A DNA stretch of 7,551 nt, taken from positions 1 to 7,551 of the forward strand of contig JAISOC010000032.1 in the NCBI GenBank assembly GCA_031275915.1. The letters run 5' to 3'. The position numbers and the translations under genes are program-made. Of this stretch, positions 1 through 6,786 are shown one piece after another (position 1 is the stretch's first letter; each line of letters starts with the position of its first letter). This DNA comes from Holosporales bacterium. GTDB taxonomy: Bacteria; Pseudomonadota; Alphaproteobacteria; RUG11792. A model generated the notes under the pieces. That model saw nothing but the letters and a program-made list of their open reading frames with translations. It did no database searches and was not told the origin of the DNA.

Positions 1-1
1 T

Positions 2-136
2 TGTTGCTGTGTGGCAAAGCAGACCATTTGTTGGACCGATATAACCGAGAAAACCACCATCATCATTATTAATCGTTTTACTAAATTCATTGTACCTGGC
101 TTCTTTATTGATATAACCACCTTTTTCTATTCTACT
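2..136 (-). pseudogene. Possible coding remnant at left edge, unidentified
   Basis: On the minus strand the frame is open from just after a TAA (137-139) to the window edge, 45 codons. It shows a strong purine-any-pyrimidine codon pattern (many GGT, AAT, GAT, ATC) and a natural residue mix including NNDDGGFLGYIGPTNG. There is no ATG, GTG or TTG start in frame. It is therefore either an internal piece of a broken gene or a gene with an unusual start; an AGGTGG stretch lies a few bases before an ATA codon. I do not recognise the protein. The two plus-strand frames that are also open here have poorer composition. This is a weak call. Confidence 0.2.
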
Positions 137-226
137 TTATTGCCCTGCGAATTTCAATAGTGTGTATAAGTTTGTCATAAGTTCAAACACATATGAGACA
201 AAACAGGGGGCCCAAAAAACACATCT

Positions 227-255
227 TTATTCAACAACATATTTGCAATTATAAT
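227..255 (+). promoter_or_regulatory. Putative plsY-rsmA promoter
   Basis: A perfect -10 hexamer TATAAT lies at 250-255. The -35 position 17 bases upstream (227-232, TTATTC) is a poor match, so the call rests mainly on the -10 box and its location. Predicted transcription would start near 261, leaving a leader of about 25 nt before the ATG at 287. An 11-base palindrome, TGCTC-T-GAGCA (260-270), sits on the predicted start and could be an operator, although this is speculative. Confidence 0.4.
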
Positions 256-286
256 CAGGTGCTCTGAGCATAAATCTGTGAGAAAG

Positions 287-877
287 ATGACTGAAACTTT
301 GACATACTCCATCATTGGATACATAATTGGTTCTATTCCATTTGGGTATATATACGCGAAATTTTTTACAGGCGTTGATCTGAGAGAATTTGGATCACAC
401 AGCACTGGAACCACAAATGTCTTGAGATGTGGGAACAAAAAACTAGCTGCTGTGACCTTAGTGTCAGACGTTCTCAAGGGAAGCCTTGTTACCGTTGCAT
501 CATTAATTTTTTGCGATTATAAAGCAGCTATTTTCGCAAGTTTTTTCTGTGTTATTGGGCATGTGTATCCAGTATGGTTAAAATTCAAGGGGGGGAAAGG
601 AGCAGCAACAACAGCTGGTACCTTCTTGGTTTTTTCTCCTGTTGTAGCTCTAGTTTCGGCCATTATATGGGGAATCACCGCTAAATTCTCAAAAATTTCA
701 TCCTTGGCCTCTCTTATATTTTGTTTATCTTTTACAATTATAACTATCTTTAGATTTTGTGTTGGTGATGCGGACTTATATTTGCTTGTTTATTCCTGTT
801 TAATTCTGTTTTTTTTGTTGTTTTCTCATAGGAACAACATAAATAGGCTTATACACAAAGAAGAAAATACTTTTTAA
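287..877 (+). CDS. plsY: Glycerol-3-phosphate acyltransferase PlsY
   Basis: PlsY is an integral inner-membrane enzyme that transfers an acyl group from acyl-phosphate to glycerol 3-phosphate, giving lysophosphatidate, the first step of phospholipid synthesis (working with PlsX). Read from ATG 287 it has 196 residues, normal for the family. The family motifs appear in order: GSIPFG (15-20) in the first membrane segment, GSHSTGTTNVLR (36-47), GHVYPVWLKFKGGKGAA (91-107) for glycerol-phosphate binding, and SHRNNINRL (180-188) near the C-terminus. Several hydrophobic segments lie between them. The GSGNxGATN box is diverged to GSHSTGTTN. A GTG at 278 would add three residues (MRK); I prefer ATG 287 because of its spacing from the -10 box, but neither start has a clear ribosome binding site. 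The stop overlaps rsmA by one base, so the two are probably co-transcribed and translationally coupled. Confidence 0.95.
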   Translation: MTETLTYSIIGYIIGSIPFGYIYAKFFTGVDLREFGSHSTGTTNVLRCGNKKLAAVTLVSDVLKGSLVTVASLIFCDYKAAIFASFFCVIGHVYPVWLKFKGGKGAATTAGTFLVFSPVVALVSAIIWGITAKFSKISSLASLIFCLSFTIITIFRFCVGDADLYLLVYSCLILFFLLFSHRNNINRLIHKEENTF

Positions 878-1728
878 TGAAAAATGATTTGAATTTAACA
901 ATCAGGCAGATCATCAATAAATATGATTTGCTCAAAAATAGAAGATTTTCAAAATCTCTTGGTCAACATTTTTTGTGTGATTATTCCTTGCTTCTCAAAA
1001 TAGCAATGTGCGCATCTCCATTTGGTGGTGATGAAGATATAGTTGAGATAGGACCGGGTCCAGGAGGGCTTACAAGAGCTCTTATGGAATGTGCAACCTC
1101 AAGAATTTTTTGCATAGAAAAAGATACATCCATGAAAGAAATTCACGATAACCTCCTGAAATGTTACAAAGACGATAGACTGCATTTTATATATGGGGAT
1201 GCCCTAAATGTTAATCTGTGCAATCTCACTGATAGAAAAATAGTTATAGTTTCCAATTTACCATACAATATTGGAACTCCCCTTCTTTTAAAGTGGATGA
1301 GAAATATGCAGAGAATAGACAGAATGGTATTGATGTTTCAAAAGGAAGTAGCAGATAGAATAGTATCAAAACCTGATAGTAAATCATATGGAAGGCTTTC
1401 AGTTGTATCCCAGAATTTGTGTAAGGTTGAAAAAATGTTCGATGTTTCAAACAAGGCCTTTTATCCATCCCCAAAGGTTATATCAACTGTCCTTAGATTA
1501 ACTCCAAAACAAAATATAGATTTTGAAGTGGAGAAATTGGAAAAGTTAACAGCAATTTGCTTTGGACAGCGAAGAAAAACCATATTTTCTTCCATGAAAC
1601 GACATTTCTCTCAAGAAATTTTAGAGACGGCTTTCAAAAATTGCGAGATTGAAAAAACAGATAGACCAGAAACGATTCTCCCTGCAAATTTCATAAATTT
1701 GTTGAATGAATTGCAGGAATTTTTGTGA
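877..1728 (+). CDS. rsmA: 16S rRNA (adenine-N6,N6)-dimethyltransferase RsmA (KsgA)
   Basis: RsmA dimethylates two adjacent adenosines in the 3'-terminal helix of 16S rRNA (A1518/A1519 in E. coli numbering) using S-adenosylmethionine, late in 30S assembly. The 283 residues show the full family signature: KSLGQHFL (26-33), the SAM-binding loop EIGPGPGGLTRAL (57-69), acidic residues E81 and D108 in the binding fold, the catalytic NLPYNIGTPLL (127-137), FQKEVADRI (154-162), YGRLSV (171-176), FYPSPKV (195-201) and FGQRRKT (229-235) in the C-terminal RNA-binding part. The N-terminal stretch before KSLGQHFL resembles alphaproteobacterial versions. ATG 877 overlaps the plsY stop codon (taATG), which points to reinitiation after plsY; an AAGAAG lies about 10 bases upstream. 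It looks intact and functional. Confidence 0.97.
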   Translation: MKNDLNLTIRQIINKYDLLKNRRFSKSLGQHFLCDYSLLLKIAMCASPFGGDEDIVEIGPGPGGLTRALMECATSRIFCIEKDTSMKEIHDNLLKCYKDDRLHFIYGDALNVNLCNLTDRKIVIVSNLPYNIGTPLLLKWMRNMQRIDRMVLMFQKEVADRIVSKPDSKSYGRLSVVSQNLCKVEKMFDVSNKAFYPSPKVISTVLRLTPKQNIDFEVEKLEKLTAICFGQRRKTIFSSMKRHFSQEILETAFKNCEIEKTDRPETILPANFINLLNELQEFL

Positions 1729-1773
1729 TTCTCGAGATTGAGCAGATATGAGCTCAGAAACCCCTGTTAGAAG

Positions 1774-1802
1774 TAGCGTTAGCGAACGATAGTGAGCAAG
1801 CG
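1774..1802. repeat. AGCG-rich degenerate short repeat
   Basis: Loosely repeated AGCG/AGCA units run through this stretch (tagcgttagcgaac, then gatagtgagcaagcg), including a small CGTT-agcg-AACG hairpin at 1777-1788. It is GC-rich compared with the surrounding DNA and non-coding. Similar AGCG units recur in the loop of the long inverted repeat about 100 bp downstream, so both may belong to one intergenic element. The boundaries are approximate. Confidence 0.35.
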
Positions 1803-1814
1803 TACACACCTATA

Positions 1815-1870
1815 TTCTCTCTTTCTCTTTCCCAGTAGTATATTTCCTTTTTGGAACGAAAAAGAGAGAA
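1815..1870. repeat. Pyrimidine/purine inverted repeat nested in the intergenic element
   Basis: A pyrimidine-rich arm at 1815-1832 (begins TTCTCTCTTT) pairs with a purine-rich arm at 1853-1870 (ends AAAGAGAGAA) over 18 bases with two mismatches, enclosing a 20-nt loop. It overlaps the left arm of the larger inverted repeat, so the two foldings compete. It could help terminate transcription from rsmA or secA, but no run of Ts follows the stem in the usual position. Confidence 0.5.
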
Positions 1871-1978
1871 CCAGATTGTGAGGCACTTTGTCAAGGTGGA
1901 GAGCGGAGCGGACCTTGACAAAGGCTGGCCGAGCAATCGGTACAATGGAGTTTCTCCAAAAAGGAAGTATACTTTTGG
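1832..1978. repeat. Long imperfect inverted repeat with GC-rich loop (MITE- or REP-like)
   Basis: The two arms are 1832-1897 and 1912-1978. The outer 24 bases pair at 21 of 24 positions (1832-1855 with 1955-1978), and the inner 12 bases pair perfectly (CTTTGTCAAGGT at 1886-1897 with its complement at 1912-1923). Between these the arms are diverged but still alignable (ACCAGATTG against ACCGATTG). The loop is 14 nt, GGAGAGCGGAGCGG, GC-rich in AT-rich DNA. Weak pairing may extend outwards to TATTCT (1813-1818) and AGAATA (1997-2002), making a structure of about 190 bp that almost fills the gap between the converging rsmA and secA genes. It may be a miniature transposable element or palindromic repeat, a two-way transcription terminator, or a structured RNA. 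There is no recognisable transposase or clear target duplication, and no classic U-tract. Confidence 0.7.
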
Positions 1979-2006
1979 ATTTCTCTAGAGGTCTCCAGAA
2001 TAAATT

Positions 2007-4661
2007 TTATTCGCTTTCCTCTTCCTTTTCATCACCTTCAAATTCAACAACACTTTCCATTTTTCCGCAGCAATGCTTATATTTTTTTCCACTGCCGCAT
2101 GTGCAAAAACTATTTCTTGATTTCGGTTTTGAATCAGTATTTTTAGGTTTGGCTGGCTGAATTATAGGAGATGGCTCAGGTATTGGTTCCCTATTAATCT
2201 CAAAATGAAATATTATAGACAGAACTTCTTCCTTATATGATTCCATCATATTTTGAAATAGTGAAAAAGCTTCAAATTTGTATTCATTCAGAGGATTCTT
2301 TTGGGCATAAGCTCTTAGATTAATACCTCTTCTCAGGTGCTCAAGAGCTACCAAATGTTTTCTCCAAGACTGATCAAGAATCTTTAACAACACATCTTTT
2401 TCTATGTAATTCATGATTTCCTTTCCGTATTTCTCAGATTTTCCCTGATACTTAGAGGTAACCATTTCCTCAAGTTTGTCTGATAGAATCTCCTGTGTAA
2501 TAGACATATCTCCTATAACTTCCTCTGAATTGATGTCTATATTGAAGATTTTTTTATAGATGTTGGTGAGCATAACCATATCCCATTGATCTGGCACAGT
2601 ACCAGCTGGAGCTACAACTGAAACAGTTGATTCCACAAAGCTTTCCATCATCCCATTGATAATATCCTGAGTCTCCTTTGCGTTCATCAACGATTTTCTC
2701 TGTTCATACACAATCTTTCTTTGATCATTCATGACATCATCATATCTAAGCAATTGTTTCCTGATATCAAAATTATAGGCCTCAACTCTTTGTTGGGCCT
2801 TTTCTATTGCCTTTGATATCCAGCGATGTGTGAGGTCCTCATCTTTTTGTACTCCCATTCTCTGCAGAGTTTTTGCAAAATTTGGGGAACCAAATCTTTT
2901 GATGAGTTCATCTTCCATGGAAAGGAAAAACTTGGAGGCTCCAGGATCTCCCTGCCTTCCAGATCTTCCCCTTAATTGATTGTCTATTCTCCTGCTTTCA
3001 TTTCTTTCTGTACCTATAACAAACAATCCTCCTGCCTTGGAGACTATTTCATAATCTCTTTCTACTTCCTCCTTGATTTTTTGAATTTTTTTTGCTTTTT
3101 CAGATTCGTCTTGTATGTGAGCGCATTCGACCTCGGTTCTCATTTCCCAGGACCCTCCTAGTTTTATATCAGTACCTCTTCCTGCCATATTTGTTGCTAT
3201 GGTAACAGTTCCGGGAACTCCTGCATCTGCTATGATATAGGCCTCCTGTTCGTGATGCCTTGCATTCAAAACATTGTGTTTTATTCCCTCTTTCTTAAGC
3301 AAATTCGATACAAAATCTGATCTTTCAATGCTGGTTGTTCCAACCAGAACTGGTTGTTTTCTTGAGACGCAATCTTTAATGAGGGCTATGACAGCCCTAT
3401 CCTTCTCTTCGACAGTTAAAAATATAGAATCTTCGTGATCAATTCTAACGAAGGGTTTATTGGGGGGAATACTAACCACCTTGAGTTTGTATATCTCATC
3501 AAATTCTGCTTCTTCTGTCATTGCAGTTCCTGTCATACCAGATATCTTTGGATACAGTCTGAATAGATTCTGATATGAGATAGTTGCGATGGTTTGGCTT
3601 TCAGTTTTGACATCAACATGCTCTTTAGCCTCAAGGGCCTGGTGTAACCCTTCTGAATACCTTCTTCCATCCATGATTCTTCCTGTGAACTCATCTATGA
3701 TTAACACCTGCCCATCCTTGACAATATAATCAACATTCTTTGTGAAGATTTTATGAGCTTTTAAGGCACAATTAACGTGATATACGAGAGAAATGTTATG
3801 GGAATCATAAAGGCCGTGAGATTCATCAAGGAGACCTATTTCTCTGAGCCCTTTTTCAACTTTTTCGACTCCAAGATCAGTGAGGGTCACAACTCTGCTC
3901 TTTTCATCTTTTTCGAATTCTCCATCTGATACATCTTTCACAACCTTATCAACGGCTATATACAATTGAGTAGCATCCTGATCTGCTCCAGATATAATGA
4001 GTGGGGTCCTTGCCTCATCTATCAAAATACTGTCAACTTCGTCAATAACACAGAAGTTAAATGGACGCATAACCAGTTCTTCATCTGTGAATTTCAGATT
4101 ATCTCTGAGGTAATCGAATCCGAATTCATGATTGGTTCCGTATGATATATCACATCTATAGGCTTCTTTCTTTTCGTAATCTCCCATACCGCTTATTACC
4201 ACTCCAACAGAAAGTCCGAGAAATTTGTATATTTGCCCCATCCATTGAGCATCCCTCTTTGCAAGGTAATCATTAACAGTAACAACATGCACTCCCTTTC
4301 CAGAGAGGGCATTCAGATACACAGCGAGAGTAGCAACCAGAGTCTTTCCCTCTCCTGTCTTCATTTCTGCAATGCATCCTTCGTGAAGGGCCATGCCTCC
4401 TATGAGTTGTACATCAAAATGCCTGAGCTCAATGGTTCTTTTGGACACCTCTCTGACAACAGCAAAGGTTTCAGGGAGAATATCATCAAGTGTCTTGCCA
4501 TTTGCAAGCATTTCTCTAAATTCAGTCGTTTTATTTTTCAGATCATCATCAGATAACGCAGATATATTTTTTTCAAGTTCATTTATCTTTTTTACATTCT
4601 TTTCATATTTTTTAATGATACGAGAATTATAAGAGCCAAACATTTTAGTAAGATCAAACAT
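2007..4661 (-). CDS. secA: Preprotein translocase ATPase SecA
   Basis: SecA is the cytoplasmic ATPase that binds SecYEG and pushes unfolded, signal-peptide-bearing proteins across the inner membrane. The 884 residues cover the whole family architecture: Walker A MKTGEGKT (100-107) in nucleotide-binding domain 1, YGTNHEFGFDYLRDN (about 174-188), Walker B VIDEVD (205-210), the preprotein-crosslinking region, nucleotide-binding domain 2 with GRGTDIKLGG and the arginine-rich QLRGRSGRQGDPG (about 560-575), the helical scaffold/wing, and a C-terminal zinc motif CTCGSGKKYKHCC (C853, C855, C864, C865) that in known SecAs binds SecB and lipid. An acidic tail of about 18 residues follows the zinc motif, where many SecAs end within a few residues. 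It is transcribed alone, converging on rsmA and diverging from the 621-codon gene. The start codon has only a weak ribosome binding site. Confidence 0.98.
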   Translation of the reverse strand: MFDLTKMFGSYNSRIIKKYEKNVKKINELEKNISALSDDDLKNKTTEFREMLANGKTLDDILPETFAVVREVSKRTIELRHFDVQLIGGMALHEGCIAEMKTGEGKTLVATLAVYLNALSGKGVHVVTVNDYLAKRDAQWMGQIYKFLGLSVGVVISGMGDYEKKEAYRCDISYGTNHEFGFDYLRDNLKFTDEELVMRPFNFCVIDEVDSILIDEARTPLIISGADQDATQLYIAVDKVVKDVSDGEFEKDEKSRVVTLTDLGVEKVEKGLREIGLLDESHGLYDSHNISLVYHVNCALKAHKIFTKNVDYIVKDGQVLIIDEFTGRIMDGRRYSEGLHQALEAKEHVDVKTESQTIATISYQNLFRLYPKISGMTGTAMTEEAEFDEIYKLKVVSIPPNKPFVRIDHEDSIFLTVEEKDRAVIALIKDCVSRKQPVLVGTTSIERSDFVSNLLKKEGIKHNVLNARHHEQEAYIIADAGVPGTVTIATNMAGRGTDIKLGGSWEMRTEVECAHIQDESEKAKKIQKIKEEVERDYEIVSKAGGLFVIGTERNESRRIDNQLRGRSGRQGDPGASKFFLSMEDELIKRFGSPNFAKTLQRMGVQKDEDLTHRWISKAIEKAQQRVEAYNFDIRKQLLRYDDVMNDQRKIVYEQRKSLMNAKETQDIINGMMESFVESTVSVVAPAGTVPDQWDMVMLTNIYKKIFNIDINSEEVIGDMSITQEILSDKLEEMVTSKYQGKSEKYGKEIMNYIEKDVLLKILDQSWRKHLVALEHLRRGINLRAYAQKNPLNEYKFEAFSLFQNMMESYKEEVLSIIFHFEINREPIPEPSPIIQPAKPKNTDSKPKSRNSFCTCGSGKKYKHCCGKMESVVEFEGDEKEEESE

Positions 4662-4694
4662 AGAGGTACATATTATTTATTAAACAACCTATGT

Positions 4695-4722
4695 AGTATA
4701 TCATGCCATCGATAGCAATCCA
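4695..4722 (-). promoter_or_regulatory. Putative secA promoter (extended -10)
   Basis: Read on the minus strand, TGATATACT (4703-4695) is an extended -10 element, TGn followed by TATACT. A weak -35 candidate, TGGATT (4722-4717), lies 16 bases upstream. Transcription would start near 4688, giving a leader of roughly 27 nt before the secA ATG at 4661. The spacing and extended -10 make this the best promoter candidate in the divergent region. Confidence 0.45.
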
Positions 4723-4756
4723 CCTTATTCGATTCTACATACCAAAGTGCGACTCT

Positions 4757-4768
4757 TTTTCTAGAAAA
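4757..4768. promoter_or_regulatory. 12-bp perfect palindrome, operator-like
   Basis: TTTTCTAGAAAA is a perfect 12-base palindrome lying midway in the 214-bp region between the divergent secA and the 621-codon gene, upstream of both predicted promoters. Dimeric regulators commonly bind such sites, but short palindromes also occur by chance in AT-rich DNA, and I do not recognise a specific regulator. Confidence 0.25.
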
Positions 4769-4813
4769 GCTCTCTGTCACACATTAATATGGCAAAATAA
4801 ATATGCGAATAAC

Positions 4814-4842
4814 TTGCACTATAAGCTCAATAATTGTAGAGT
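4814..4842 (+). promoter_or_regulatory. Weak putative promoter of the 621-codon gene
   Basis: TTGCAC (4814-4819) and TAGAGT (4837-4842) are separated by 17 bases, each matching four of six consensus positions. An alternative pair, TTGTAG with TATTTT further downstream, is about as good. Either would give a short leader before ATG 4876. The AT-rich background makes chance matches likely. Confidence 0.25.
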
Positions 4843-4875
4843 TATAGTATATGGCTTATTTTAATAATTTAAGAC

Positions 4876-4947
4876 ATGAAATTATCTTTGGGGAGACTTT
4901 TCTTTTTTTCTATACTGGCTTATACAAACACAACGGGTGTGTACTGT
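4876..4947 (+). other. Predicted Sec signal peptide (residues 1-24)
   Basis: The first 24 codons encode a short positive n-region (K2, R7), a hydrophobic core rich in Leu, Phe and Ile (8-16), and a polar c-region TNTTGVYC. The -3/-1 residues V22 and C24 are acceptable for signal peptidase I. There is no lipobox (the residues before C24 are GVY), so a lipoprotein is unlikely. The exact cleavage site is uncertain. Confidence 0.65.
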
Positions 4948-6741
4948 GAAAAAATAAACATTCCATTTGCTACTCTCTCGGAGTCTATTGTTCAAAGTTA
5001 CTTGGAAACACGGAAAAACACGCCACAAATATCTGAAATCTCAATGCAAACCATGCAACAAATAGTAATTTTGGTTGAAGCTGTTTTAACAGATGCAGCA
5101 AAAAACAACAGTTGTTTTCTTAATTATAAAAAAGGATCCTTAAATGAAAAAATATCCATTATTTTGTTGTATCTGAGAAATGTTCTTCCCCCAAAACATT
5201 GGCAACAAGAGCACTATAACGGATTTATGTTAGCGTACTTGCTGGTGTACGAAATAGCACACAATCTCAAAATAACGGAAAAGTTAAAACCAATTATGAA
5301 CAGTGCTTCTAAATTTCGATCAAGTTTTAAATCAATGTGTGATCCCAACAACAATGATCAGATAAACAATGAATCTAGTCAATTTAAATCGTATAATTGG
5401 AATTATGCTTTAGACAAATATGACGAAGAAAAACTTGATAAAGCAAAATTAACAGCTCGCCAATATATTGACCGATTCAAATTAATTGAATTTTTTGAAA
5501 ATAGAATTAATTCGATGATATCGGATGTAAAAAAATCTTACAAAGAAAACACAGAAAAGTTGCCAACGGTCAATACTAAATTTCAACCATATCAATATGA
5601 TGGCAGTGAAAATATTAAAAAGACAGCTCTCAAGAATCCAACAGAGCAAAATGTGACAGCACTGGTCAATTTAATAAAATCACTGAAAGATAAAAAGATA
5701 AAAAAATCAGCAATCAGAGTACTTAAAATATTGGCATATTATGATGGAAACGAAACAGCTCGAAAAGCAATGTATGATTTGAAATTATGGAAAGGAAAGT
5801 ATGCACCTCTTCCCTCAGAAAAAGTGTGTAACAGCATACAAGAATATTTACTCAATAAAAAATCAATAGATAAAATTAACGAAAAATATGATGAGGATTT
5901 TATGAAGTGTGCAACCGAACTTGAACATTATATTTCGGATGTATCAGTCGAGGACACATTATCGATTCATAAACAAGATAATGCCAATCACGAAGCAATG
6001 CTTAAAAATGATTACGAAAATTTTACTTTTTCATTTCCTATCCGAACAGAATTTCTTGGAAAAAGCAAAAAAAGATATGTTGAATTCAGTGTGGATGATA
6101 GTAGTATAACGGCTTCTAACTATGGTTGGAAAATACATGTTTCAGCCAGGCCATCAAATGCTGCACAAATAATGAATATAGTGCTCCCTATTTTGCGTAA
6201 ATTCAGAGTTCATTTTAAAACTATGAATGGAATGCAATCTACAAGAAGCATATACAATAGGACAAGATACAAATCAGATCATACCTTTGTCCTAATTGGA
6301 AAATTTATAACAATTTATCCTAATGACGATAGACAAGCAAACGAGATAGCTGTAAAGCTTGATGAAGCTTTTAAAAAAGCAAACCTAGGCCCAGAAGATT
6401 TTGTGCCAGTTCCAGGAGATTTTCAAGTTGGGGACACAGGAGGTATTTATACCAGGATTGCCCTATATCTAGAAGAGCACACATATGATATTGAAAACGG
6501 ACAATCCATTCAAGACATTCGAGACATTCCATTAAATAACGCAGGTTTAATTACTTTATTGATCATGGCGAACGGGAAAAATACCGAGACTTATTATCAT
6601 CCATTCAAAGATCTTGGATTATATTACGATGATGAGCTTTTGCCACAAAATGTTTGTGAGTTGTGTAAATACCTAAGTGAGAACCTGTATGCTCCTGAAT
6701 TAACAACTGAAGGGTATATGAATTACCATGAGACATGGTAG
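4876..6741 (+). CDS. Secreted protein with LanKC/OspF-like phosphothreonine lyase domain
   Basis: The 621 residues start with a Sec-type signal peptide: basic MKLSLGR, hydrophobic LFFFSILAY, polar stretch, possible cleavage after C24 (VYC-E). Residues 25 to about 400 are mostly helical, charged and unrecognised; part of it (about 255-310) looks like helical repeats. Residues about 410-535 match the N-terminal lyase domain of class III lanthipeptide synthetases: GWKIHVSARP (417-426, the KxHxS motif with K419 and H421), a lysine in HFKTMN (K448), GKFITIYPNDD (475-485), and GGIYTRIA (522-529, Y525/R527). In OspF/SpvC-type enzymes the equivalent lysines and histidine catalyse removal of phosphate from phosphothreonine by beta-elimination. 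No kinase or cyclase domain follows, only about 85 unrecognised residues. An in-frame TAA at 4870-4872 rules out an earlier start. The gene stands alone, divergent from secA. The fold assignment is fairly firm; activity, target and effector role are inference. Confidence 0.75.
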   Translation: MKLSLGRLFFFSILAYTNTTGVYCEKINIPFATLSESIVQSYLETRKNTPQISEISMQTMQQIVILVEAVLTDAAKNNSCFLNYKKGSLNEKISIILLYLRNVLPPKHWQQEHYNGFMLAYLLVYEIAHNLKITEKLKPIMNSASKFRSSFKSMCDPNNNDQINNESSQFKSYNWNYALDKYDEEKLDKAKLTARQYIDRFKLIEFFENRINSMISDVKKSYKENTEKLPTVNTKFQPYQYDGSENIKKTALKNPTEQNVTALVNLIKSLKDKKIKKSAIRVLKILAYYDGNETARKAMYDLKLWKGKYAPLPSEKVCNSIQEYLLNKKSIDKINEKYDEDFMKCATELEHYISDVSVEDTLSIHKQDNANHEAMLKNDYENFTFSFPIRTEFLGKSKKRYVEFSVDDSSITASNYGWKIHVSARPSNAAQIMNIVLPILRKFRVHFKTMNGMQSTRSIYNRTRYKSDHTFVLIGKFITIYPNDDRQANEIAVKLDEAFKKANLGPEDFVPVPGDFQVGDTGGIYTRIALYLEEHTYDIENGQSIQDIRDIPLNNAGLITLLIMANGKNTETYYHPFKDLGLYYDDELLPQNVCELCKYLSENLYAPELTTEGYMNYHETW

Positions 6742-6786
6742 TCTGTTCTGGCTTTCTCTTAAATTCGGCAATTTTATTCGATCACA

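Noticed and set aside
175..477. 100-codon minus-strand open frame opposite the start of plsY
   Set aside because: It overlaps the conserved motifs of plsY in antisense, has no recognisable domain and lacks a coding codon pattern; it is a shadow frame.
1923..1996. tRNA-like string (GGCTGGCCGAGCAATCGG) suggesting a Ser/Leu tRNA
   Set aside because: No seven-base anticodon loop, no GGTTCGAATCC-type T-loop and no matching acceptor stem; the string is part of the inverted repeat arm.
1813..2002. 6S RNA (ssrS) candidate because of the rod-like length of about 190 nt
   Set aside because: No promoter-like central bubble or recognisable conserved 6S sequence; near-identical arms fit a palindromic repeat better. 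A structured RNA is not excluded.
1888..2160. 90-codon plus-strand open frame across the inverted repeat and the end of secA
   Set aside because: It begins inside the palindrome, runs antisense to the conserved SecA zinc motif and is Ser/Phe-rich, as expected of an antisense frame.
4233..4632. Plus-strand open frames opposite the N-terminal part of secA
   Set aside because: They are antisense to highly conserved SecA motifs, including Walker A, and have no family resemblance.
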